DNA of 12,846 nucleotides from Pseudomonadota bacterium (lineage in GTDB: Bacteria > Myxococcota_A > Polyangia > Fen-1088), in NCBI GenBank assembly GCA_023438785.1, contig JAEXQJ010000301.1, positions 1 through 12,846 on the forward strand. The letters are read 5' to 3'. Shown in pieces: positions 5,724 through 12,454 of this stretch; positions within the stretch are counted from its first letter, which is position 1, and each line of letters opens with the position of its first letter. The translations under genes were made by a program, and so were the position numbers. The notes below the pieces were generated by a model. It worked only from the letters and a program-made list of their open reading frames with translations. It did not search any database and had not been told where the DNA came from.

Positions 5724-7433
5724 ATGCTGACGCTGACGCTGACCGAAAAGGGCGGAGACCCCAAGGACCTCAGCTTCGACAAAGACGAGGTCGCGATCGG
5801 GCGCGTGCGCGGCAACGACATCGTCCTCCCGAAGGGCAACGTCTCAAAGCACCACTGCCGCATCTTCCTGCGCGAAGGCCAGTTGACGGTCGAGGATCTG
5901 CACAGCACGAACGGCACCTACGTCAACGGCCGCAAGATCACCGAGGTCACCACGCTCGCGCCGGCCGACAAAGTCTTCGTGGGCGACTTCGTGATTCGCA
6001 ACCTGGCCGTCGGAGAGATCGAGCCCATCATCGGACCGCCCTCGGTGCCCGAGGCGGGCTCGCTCAGCACCGCCCTGCCCCGGCGTCAGCCCCCGCCTCC
6101 CCCGCTGCGCCCCAGCTCGGGGCTGGACATCTTCGACGATCACGCGTCGTCATCGGCCAAGGCCGATCCCGTGCCACCGCCGCCGCCCAGCCTGGGTGAC
6201 TTGGGTGATCTCGGCGACTTGGCCCAATCCGTGGATGCCCACGCGGACATCAATCTGGATGATGACGATGAGGCGATCTCCACGCCGCCGCCCCGGCTGA
6301 ATGTGCCTCCGCTCAAGCCGGCGATGCCCGCCCCCGCGGCGGTGGAGCCCCCGCCGCCCCCGCCCGCGCCGGCGGAGCCCTCGGTCAGCAAGCTGCCCGA
6401 GCCTCCCGCGGCGCTTTCGACCGCTTCCACCCAGCCCCTGTCGGCGGATTGCCCGGCCTGGCTGTCGCGTCTCCTGAGCGGCGAGGGAGTGAGCGCGGTC
6501 TTCATCACCGGCACCCACTCGGTCGAGGTGGAGCGCGATGGACGACGCGAGAGTGCCTCCGTCTCGGCATCCGAGCTGTCGAGTGTGAGCGAGCAACTGC
6601 GCCGAATGGCGGCGCAGGGAACGCCGCGGCCGGCCCCCGAGGCCAGCATCGTCAACACCCTGCTGCCGGACGGGCTGCGCATCTCCGCGCTCTTCCCGCC
6701 GGCGGCCGATCGATTGTGCGCGGTGGTGCGCCGGCTCGCCACGGCCAGCAAGACCCTGGACGACCTGTTGGCCGACGGCAGCCTGTCGGCCGAGATGCAG
6801 CAGGTCCTCGAAGCCGCGGTCAACGCGCGCCAGAACGTCCTCGTCACGGGCGACCGACTGGCTTGCGACATGCTTCTGCGCGCGATGGTGTGGACCGTCG
6901 ACCGCATGGCCCGAGTCCTCGTGCTTGCCGAGTCCATCACGCCCCCGCCCAGCGCCGCTTCGTGGGTCCGCCTGCCGGGCAACGCCGACCCCGACATGCT
7001 GGGCGTGGCGACGGCCCTGCGGCCGGACTACGTCCTGGTGGACGCCGGGGCAGGCGTGATGGGGGCCGACATTCTGGGCAAGTGCGCGGTGGGACTGGAG
7101 GGCGCGCTGGTGGCCATGGTGGCACGCTCGGCGAACGAGGCTCTGATGCGCGTCAGCGCCGCTTCACCGCAGCGCGGGCTGGAGACCTTCAGCATCGATG
7201 TGGTGGTCCATGCCGCGACCATGGCTGACGGACGGTTACGCGTGGTCGAAATCGCCGAGCCCGCCATGGACAGCGAACGGCGCGTGCGCGCAGAGCCCAT
7301 TCTCACCTGGCAGCCCAACGGCACGGGCAGCAGAGGCTCGGGCCTGTTCAGCGTGGCCAAGTCCGTGTCGCGCCTGGCGGCCAAGCTGGAGAGCCGCGGC
7401 GCGGGTGTCCCCGAAAGCGTCCTGCCCCGCTAA
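5724..7433 (+). CDS. FHA domain fused to a degenerate CpaF/GspE-like secretion ATPase
   Basis: A 569-residue protein. Residues 1-95 are a canonical FHA phosphothreonine-reading domain: GR at 26-27, Ser41 and His44 in NVSKHH, and TNGTYVNG (62-69). Residues ~110-245 are a Pro/Ala/Asp-rich disordered linker. Residues ~245-510 align by eye with the CpaF/VirB11 type secretion ATPases of Tad pili: the N-terminal 'LLPDGLRISALFPP' segment (313-326), the 'ARQNVLVTG' strand leading to the P-loop, and a gapless match of RPDYVLV (433-439) through ALMRV to the Walker B/His-box region. All catalytic positions are changed. P-loop GxxGxGKT reads GDRLACDM (376-383, Lys to Asp); the Walker B Glu is Ala441; the following Arg is Ala443; the TIHA His is Val466. 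It should not hydrolyse ATP, suggesting a scaffold or regulator that binds phosphoproteins. The ATG is the first start after an in-frame stop. Confidence 0.92.
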   Translation: MLTLTLTEKGGDPKDLSFDKDEVAIGRVRGNDIVLPKGNVSKHHCRIFLREGQLTVEDLHSTNGTYVNGRKITEVTTLAPADKVFVGDFVIRNLAVGEIEPIIGPPSVPEAGSLSTALPRRQPPPPPLRPSSGLDIFDDHASSSAKADPVPPPPPSLGDLGDLGDLAQSVDAHADINLDDDDEAISTPPPRLNVPPLKPAMPAPAAVEPPPPPPAPAEPSVSKLPEPPAALSTASTQPLSADCPAWLSRLLSGEGVSAVFITGTHSVEVERDGRRESASVSASELSSVSEQLRRMAAQGTPRPAPEASIVNTLLPDGLRISALFPPAADRLCAVVRRLATASKTLDDLLADGSLSAEMQQVLEAAVNARQNVLVTGDRLACDMLLRAMVWTVDRMARVLVLAESITPPPSAASWVRLPGNADPDMLGVATALRPDYVLVDAGAGVMGADILGKCAVGLEGALVAMVARSANEALMRVSAASPQRGLETFSIDVVVHAATMADGRLRVVEIAEPAMDSERRVRAEPILTWQPNGTGSRGSGLFSVAKSVSRLAAKLESRGAGVPESVLPR

Positions 7434-7472
7434 GCCCTTCAAGCGAGGGGCGAGGCCCGCGCGTGAAGGGCT
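7433..7472. terminator. 9-bp inverted repeat between convergent genes
   Basis: AGCCCTTCA (7433-7441) and TGAAGGGCT (7464-7472) form a perfect 9-bp stem around a 22-base GC-rich loop, in the 58-base gap between two convergent genes. A second repeat (GGCGAG at 7449-7454, CTCGCC at 7473-7478) could form a competing fold. On the plus strand a TTTT run follows about 11 bases later, after GCCACGCG, so this is at best an imperfect intrinsic terminator for the FHA gene. On the minus strand there is no T-run. Confidence 0.5.
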
Positions 7473-7491
7473 CTCGCCACGCGTTTTCAAT

Positions 7492-8898
7492 TCAGGGCAG
7501 GGAGACCTCTGCCGCCGCCACGAACGGACCAGCACGGTCCTGCCCGCGTACGACGGCGGCCAGCTTCCGGGCCCCAGCGGGGATTTGGACCTTCACGGTG
7601 GCACCAGGCACGAGGGGCAGAACCCCGGGGATCTCAGTCCGCACCCCATCCGCGTTCTCGGCGAAGACCTGCAACGGCCCGCCCTCCGCAACCCCTGTCA
7701 GGGCTAGGCTGGCCGCGCCCTGCTCGACCTTGATGTCCAACCCCGCGCGCAGCAGGTGGTCGATGAACCCGGCCACGTAGGCGCCGATCTGGGGCAGCAG
7801 CCAAGCCGCGCTGTCCGCATAGACCGCGCGGTCCAGGAAGAACAGCAGCTCTCCCTTGCTCACTTTGTAGGCAATCGTGCGCCGGCCTTCGAAGGTCAGA
7901 TAGCGGGTTCGACTGGCCGGCGTGAGGACCAGACCGGCAATGGCTGGCGAAGGGAAGGCCAGCGATTCGCGAACATCCCGCAGGACCGCCTCCGGGTCTC
8001 GATACACGGCCGTATCCGCGGGGAGTGTCCCGGCGGAGAAGAAACGACGCTGGGTGCGATTGGCCAATCCGAGCCCGTCACCGGCCGCGAAGAAGCTGTC
8101 GATGTCGGGCCGCGTGACCGGCAGGCCAGCCGGAGGCACGGCCACGCGCCCGTAACGCTCCGCCACGTAGGCCTCGTAACTCGATCCGCCGCCGAGCAGG
8201 GCCTCGCGAAAATCGTTGCGCACGAAGGCGGGATCGCCCGCGGCTTCCAGGACGGCCGTCAGGCCACCCAGGGCCAGCAGTCCGCGCACCAAAGCGGCCT
8301 CTCGCGCCACCGGATCGGCCTCGGTCACCGAGCGCTCCCAAGCATTCAGGAAGGCCGGCACGCCCAGATCGTTCTCGGGTGCCCAGATCCATTTCACCGA
8401 CGGCTTGCCCTCCAGATCGAAGGCTGTTCCCGTGGCGAGGCCGCGGACCGTGGTTCCCCCCGAGAAGAGCAGCTCGGTCGCGTGAGCCATCCCGGATAGC
8501 CCCGGATTGTCGTGCAGGCCACGCCCCGAGATCGGGTCGAGGAAGAGGTTACGGCCGAGCTCGGGCGGCGTGTTGGCCAGGACCGCACCGGCCACGACCC
8601 AATTGCCGGCGGTGTTGCTGCCGTCGGGGGCAGGTCGATAGCCGCCGGCCGGATCGAGTGCGCCCAGCCGCGACTGCAGAGGCGCGATGTCCGCGGGCCG
8701 CAGGCGGAGAGACTCCAGCGCGCCCAAGGCTCGCCCCAGCTTGCGCGTCAGCACCTGGTGCAGCCGCGAGGCCTCCATGCCACGCTGGGTCAACCCCGCG
8801 TGCGTGGTCGCGGGGTCATAGGCCCATGCCGGCCCGACGACCGCCAATCCGCTCAGCGCGACACACAGAGCAACCCAGCGCGAACACCTCCCGATCAT
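7492..8898 (-). CDS. Exported zinc-phospholipase-C-like protein lacking most metal ligands
   Basis: A 468-residue protein with a signal peptide (residues 1-26, cleavage after AWA). The mature start YDPATTHAGLT resembles the 'THxxLT' opening of zinc-dependent phospholipase C/S1-P1 nuclease-like proteins. Later landmarks can be placed: 'NWVVAGAVLANTPP' where relatives have W-I-x-x-G-A/G-x-x-E-D, 'NLFLDP' (117-122) where they have NHFxxP, and 'GGLTAVLEAAGDPAFVRND' (211-229) where they carry H-x3-D-x5-H ahead of a similar R-x-D. The three ligands of that last motif are Ala215, Ala219 and Phe225 here, so the zinc site appears lost; His33 remains. A C-terminal region (~385-465) looks like a beta-sandwich domain. 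It probably binds a ligand or lipid without cleaving it. The ATG overlaps the preceding lipoprotein stop as ATGA, implying coupling. Family recognition is from memory, without alignment software. Confidence 0.9.
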   Translation of the reverse strand: MIGRCSRWVALCVALSGLAVVGPAWAYDPATTHAGLTQRGMEASRLHQVLTRKLGRALGALESLRLRPADIAPLQSRLGALDPAGGYRPAPDGSNTAGNWVVAGAVLANTPPELGRNLFLDPISGRGLHDNPGLSGMAHATELLFSGGTTVRGLATGTAFDLEGKPSVKWIWAPENDLGVPAFLNAWERSVTEADPVAREAALVRGLLALGGLTAVLEAAGDPAFVRNDFREALLGGGSSYEAYVAERYGRVAVPPAGLPVTRPDIDSFFAAGDGLGLANRTQRRFFSAGTLPADTAVYRDPEAVLRDVRESLAFPSPAIAGLVLTPASRTRYLTFEGRRTIAYKVSKGELLFFLDRAVYADSAAWLLPQIGAYVAGFIDHLLRAGLDIKVEQGAASLALTGVAEGGPLQVFAENADGVRTEIPGVLPLVPGATVKVQIPAGARKLAAVVRGQDRAGPFVAAAEVSLP

Positions 8899-9992
8899 GG
8901 CTTCACCGCCGGCTCGGGAGGAACCGTGACAGGCGCCAAGCCAGAAGCCGCGGGCTCGGGCAGGCGAACCTCGGGCAAGTGACTATCGGCCAGCTTGGCC
9001 ATTCGCAGAATCATGGACGGCTCCGTGCATTGGGCCACGCCGCAGCTCAACTGCATGACCACGCCGCGCTCGCGCAGCAGGAAGGCGAAGCCCAGGACGC
9101 CGCCGCCCTTGGCGCGCAGCGAGGCATCGCCCAACTCTTCGGTAGCAACGGCGCCCGGCAACTCCCCGAGCAGTTGGCGAAACTGCGCCTCCGCGGCGTC
9201 CGTGCCCAAGGCCCACACCCGCAGGCCCACGTCGTAGGTCTCGGGCTTGTCCTCGGCCTTGAAATGGAGGCTGTCGTACACGTCGCTGGTCGGCCGGCCG
9301 GGCAACTTGGCCACCGAGAACGCCCCCGCGTAGCCGGTCACGCCACGAATCTCGGCCTCCGAGAGCAGCGGCGCGATGTCGAGCAGCAGGGGTGCCGCCA
9401 CAGCCGGCTTGGCGCCCGCGCTGGGCGCTGCCGCGACCGGTGCCCTGCCCTCCAGTTCCAAGCTAGCGAGTTGCACCTCCCAAGCCGCTGCGGTCCGGAT
9501 GGCCGTCCCGCCGCCCAGGAAAACCAAGTGCTGGTAACGTGAATACGAGGGCTGCCAGCGGGTCATGCGCACCCGGTTCCCTCGCTGGGCGAAGTCGTGA
9601 CGAGGCTCGCCCGAAGGGAACAGGTGGTCGCTGCGCCACCCCGCGTAACCGCGCTGGTACACCACCAGCGTGAAGCGCCGCAGGCGCGCGCCATCACCCG
9701 GCAGGTCAGCGGGAATGTTGAGCCGATAGCGACCGTCGGCCGACGTCTCGACGTAGGCGTCCACGGCGCCCGCCGGGCCCACCAATCCCTCGCCCCGCTC
9801 AAAGGCCCAGGAACCAAAGACAATGGCCCCCGCCACGGGCCGCTCGGTCTCCCCATCGACCACGATGCCATCGAAGGGTCCGCGCAGATCGCCCGGCCGC
9901 AGGGTGTCCGGACGCGCGGTGAACGGCGCATTGCCGACCGCGGGCGCACAGGAGACCGCGAGCAGGCCCAAGAGCGCCGCTCGTCCCCACAT
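8895..9992 (-). CDS. Lipoprotein with carboxypeptidase-regulatory-like domain
   Basis: A 365-residue protein from ATG 9992, preceded by GGAAGG at six to seven bases, the best ribosome site in the window. The longer frame to 10052 adds residues that bury the signal peptide. The signal is MWGRAALLGLLAVSC, with acylated Cys15. Residues ~38-115 match the carboxypeptidase-regulatory/transthyretin-like beta fold: 'GIVVDGETERPVAGAIV', then 'ETSADGRYRL', then 'FTLVVYQRGYAG'. The C-terminal half (from ~240) holds 'DVGLRVWALGTDAAEAQFRQLL' and 'GVVMQLSCGVAQC' with a Cys pair, a domain I cannot name. Ends in a Pro-rich tail. Likely a surface or periplasmic binding protein. Its stop overlaps the start of the PLC-like gene by four bases, so the two are probably made in fixed ratio and may form a complex. 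Confidence 0.92.
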   Translation of the reverse strand: MWGRAALLGLLAVSCAPAVGNAPFTARPDTLRPGDLRGPFDGIVVDGETERPVAGAIVFGSWAFERGEGLVGPAGAVDAYVETSADGRYRLNIPADLPGDGARLRRFTLVVYQRGYAGWRSDHLFPSGEPRHDFAQRGNRVRMTRWQPSYSRYQHLVFLGGGTAIRTAAAWEVQLASLELEGRAPVAAAPSAGAKPAVAAPLLLDIAPLLSEAEIRGVTGYAGAFSVAKLPGRPTSDVYDSLHFKAEDKPETYDVGLRVWALGTDAAEAQFRQLLGELPGAVATEELGDASLRAKGGGVLGFAFLLRERGVVMQLSCGVAQCTEPSMILRMAKLADSHLPEVRLPEPAASGLAPVTVPPEPAVKP

Positions 9993-10278
9993 GGCGAACC
10001 TTCCAGCACGCAATTTGACGCTCTCTGAAGTAGTTGCTATTGCTTCAAGCACGGTGAGTGATGAGGCGAAGAGTCCCGTGTCGACGGTGAATGTCCCGTC
10101 CGCCTTTTAGTAGAGGATGGACCGCCTTGCAATGCTCCTCGGATGGAACCGCGGCCCCAGGCCCGCGATGTTGGGAGTTGGGTGCTCGCTCACCCGCTGC
10201 TCCATGGCGCTCCGTTTCCGGACCTGGCCCGTTCGGCGCACGAGGACAGGCCTGCGCACCTGGCGGGGGTCCTGAGCC
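9993..10278. promoter_or_regulatory. 286-base divergent intergenic region
   Basis: This gap separates the minus-strand lipoprotein operon from the plus-strand FHA/phosphatase/kinase cassette, so promoters for both should lie here. Visible items: an inverted repeat TGAAG-N12-CTTCA at 10026-10047, a possible operator; and TTGACG at 10015-10020 followed at 17 bases by TATTGC, a poor plus-strand sigma-70-like pair about 240 bases from the gene. The stretch 10010-10115 is less GC-rich than the rest. A 52-codon Arg/Trp-rich frame at 10117-10275 is judged spurious. No terminator or riboswitch recognised. Confidence 0.4.
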
Positions 10279-11187
10279 GTGTTGAGCTGCCTGCAGTGTG
10301 GCGGGTTGGTGGCGGACGGCGCTGCCTTCTGCCAACGCTGCGGAGCGCCGGTGGGCCAGCCGCCGCCCGGCGGGTCGGCGATGATCTGCTCGGGCTGCGG
10401 CAACCGCAACCCCATAGGAACGAACTTCTGCCATGCCTGCGGTCGCCGGCTTGGCCTGACCACGCCGATGAGCTCGGAGGCCTGTGCCGTCATCAGCACG
10501 GCCATTGCGGCCCGCGCTTCTGGCGGCCTGAAGACGCAAACCATGGGCGGGGCACGCCTGATCGCCGTCCGCCGAGATGGGAGCGACGGCGAATCCTATC
10601 CGCTTGCCGGGGACCAGGTGGACATCGGGCGCAGCGAGGGAGAGTTGCGCTTCGACGACCCACACCTCGCGCCCCGTCATGTTCGCATCATGGCGCGCGC
10701 CGGTCAGTACGTCCTCCTTCCCCTGGACAGCCGCAACGGCGTCTACGTGCGGATTCGCGAGGCGGTCGAGATCGCTGATGGCAGCTATGTCCTGGTCGGC
10801 AAGCAGGTGCTTCGCTTCGAGGTTCTGCCGGATGTCGAGAAGACCTTGCGGCCAGCGGTGGAGCATGGAGTCATTCTCTTCGGCACGCCGCTCAAGGCGC
10901 CCTGGGGTCGCTTGCGCCAGGTCACCTCGGCCGGAACCACCCGCGACGTCTTTCACCTGACCCGTAGCGATTTGGTCATCGGCCGAGAGCAAGGCGACAT
11001 TGTCTTCTCGGACGACGAGTTCATGTCCCGGCGGCACGCGGTACTACAACTCCGCAACGGTCGCACCCTGCTGTCTGACCTCGGGAGTTCGAACGGAACC
11101 TACGTTCGTCTCACGGGTCAACATCCCTTGTCCCCGGGCGAAATGATACGAATCGGCGATGAGCTCTTGCGCTTCGAGATAGGTTGA
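10279..11187 (+). CDS. Double zinc-ribbon, tandem FHA-domain protein
   Basis: A 302-residue cytoplasmic signalling protein. Two short zinc ribbons open it: Cys4/Cys7 with Cys18/Cys21, and Cys37/Cys40 with Cys51/Cys54. FHA domain 1 spans ~93-183 (GR at 117-118, H134, NG at 153-154), but its usual Ser before Arg-His is replaced (LAPRH, Ala131/Pro132), so phosphothreonine binding may be weak. FHA domain 2 spans ~212-301 with a complete signature: GR 235-236, MSRRH 249-253, SSNGTYV 270-276. The start is GTG, with GGGGG about nine bases ahead; TTG immediately after is an alternative. It is followed 46 bases later by a PP2C phosphatase and then a kinase carrying the same type of zinc ribbon, so it is probably the phospho-reader or adaptor of that pair. 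Partners and output are unknown. Confidence 0.94.
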   Translation: MLSCLQCGGLVADGAAFCQRCGAPVGQPPPGGSAMICSGCGNRNPIGTNFCHACGRRLGLTTPMSSEACAVISTAIAARASGGLKTQTMGGARLIAVRRDGSDGESYPLAGDQVDIGRSEGELRFDDPHLAPRHVRIMARAGQYVLLPLDSRNGVYVRIREAVEIADGSYVLVGKQVLRFEVLPDVEKTLRPAVEHGVILFGTPLKAPWGRLRQVTSAGTTRDVFHLTRSDLVIGREQGDIVFSDDEFMSRRHAVLQLRNGRTLLSDLGSSNGTYVRLTGQHPLSPGEMIRIGDELLRFEIG

Positions 11188-11233
11188 GGCGAAGCTCTAG
11201 AGAGTGACCGGCACGGTGAGTCACGGCTAGCGG

Positions 11234-12445
11234 ATGGCAAGCTCCTCGGATATCTCGATCACGGTCTTCGGCAAGACCGACGTGGGGCTCATTCGTGAGC
11301 ACAACGAGGACAGCCTTCTTATCGCGGACGTCACGGGCGGCACCAGGCTGACCTCTCCCGACGCGGTGCAGACGGTCACGCTGGGCGAGCGGGGAGTCCT
11401 CTTGCTCGTGTGCGACGGCATGGGTGGCGCGGCCGCGGGTGAGGTGGCCTCCACGATGGCGGTGGAATCCATCTCCGCCTTCATGGACTCGGGAAAGGGC
11501 CTGACCCGGGAAGCCTTCGCCCGGCGGCTCCGACGTGCCATCGAAGACGCCAACGAGAAGATCCACGCGCAATCGCGCGACAACCAGAGCGAACGCGGCA
11601 TGGGCACGACCTGCACCGCCGCGGGCCTGGTGGACGGGACGCTGGTGGTGGGCCAGATTGGCGACTCGCGCTGCTACGTCTTCAGGCAGGGCGAACTGGC
11701 CCAGGTCACCAAGGACCAGTCCCTGGCCGCTCAGCTCATCGAAGCGGGGGCGCTGACCCCGGAGGAGGCCAAGGGCTTCGAGCACGCCAACATCATCTTG
11801 CAGGCCCTCGGGGTGCAGGAGCGGGTCGAGGTCGTCCTCTCGCAGGCGGCTCTGCGCCGGGGCGACATCGTCTTGCTGTCCTCGGACGGGCTCCACGGTC
11901 CGGTTGGTGATGACGAGATTCGCCAGATCCTCGCCGAGGAAACCGACCTGAAGGCAGCCTGCGAACGCCTCATCGCCCGCGCCAACGAACACGAGGGCCC
12001 GGACAACATCACGGTCATCCTTGCCCGGATGGAGGGCGACGGCCTGCCCGAGCCTCAGGATGGCGACACGGCCAAATTCACACCCTACGATCCGGGTGCC
12101 GATCCAGCGGATCCCGAGCCCGAGCGCTACTGGGCCGATAAGGTCACGGCCGAGGTGACCGTGCCCAGCCGGCTTCGCGCCGAAGAACTGGAAGCGGCCG
12201 CGGCGGCGAAGACGGCTACCTGCGGCTCCAAGGGGCGGTCGCCCGCGGCCGCCGTGGAGATGCGGCCTCTCCTGGTTTTCGTTCTCTTGACCCTCATCGC
12301 AGCACTCGCGGGGGCGTTGTTCCTGGTCCTGCAACGTTCGTCCATCCCAGAGCGAAGGACCGAGACGGCTCTCTCCTCGCCCGCCCAGTCCAGCGCGGGG
12401 CAGCCTCTGGTCCCGGCGGCCAGTGACGCCGGGCCACCGCGGTAG
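11234..12445 (+). CDS. PP2C-family Ser/Thr protein phosphatase with C-terminal membrane anchor
   Basis: Metal-dependent (Mn/Mg) dephosphorylation of phospho-Ser/Thr proteins. The catalytic domain is residues ~8-266 and looks complete: REHNED (21-26), VCDGMGG (59-65, metal-binding Asp61), GMGTTCTA (122-129), GQIGDSRCY (140-148), KDQSL (160-164), SSDGL (216-220, Asp218) and GPDNIT (255-260, Asp257). A linker rich in acidic and alanine residues follows, then a single transmembrane helix (~344-366) and a ~37-residue Ser/Pro-rich tail outside the membrane, so the catalytic domain should face the cytoplasm. The start is the first ATG after an in-frame TAG at 11228-11230; the ribosome site is weak. 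The stop lies nine bases before the kinase gene, so the phosphatase and kinase are co-transcribed and probably act on shared substrates, including each other. The local arrangement with an FHA protein supports a threonine-phosphorylation switch. Confidence 0.97.
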   Translation: MASSSDISITVFGKTDVGLIREHNEDSLLIADVTGGTRLTSPDAVQTVTLGERGVLLLVCDGMGGAAAGEVASTMAVESISAFMDSGKGLTREAFARRLRRAIEDANEKIHAQSRDNQSERGMGTTCTAAGLVDGTLVVGQIGDSRCYVFRQGELAQVTKDQSLAAQLIEAGALTPEEAKGFEHANIILQALGVQERVEVVLSQAALRRGDIVLLSSDGLHGPVGDDEIRQILAEETDLKAACERLIARANEHEGPDNITVILARMEGDGLPEPQDGDTAKFTPYDPGADPADPEPERYWADKVTAEVTVPSRLRAEELEAAAAAKTATCGSKGRSPAAAVEMRPLLVFVLLTLIAALAGALFLVLQRSSIPERRTETALSSPAQSSAGQPLVPAASDAGPPR

Positions 12446-12454
12446 CGGGGGACC

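Noticed and set aside
5724..5742. Short tandem CTGACG-like repeat at the start of the FHA gene
   Set aside because: Three copies encoding alternating Leu-Thr in the first beta strand; too short to be a meaningful repeat.
10117..10275. A 52-codon plus-strand frame ahead of the tandem-FHA gene, ending just before it
   Set aside because: No spaced ribosome site, product rich in Arg and Trp with no domain or helix pattern, and second-position GC near 70 percent, unlike real genes here. Conservation in relatives could overturn this.
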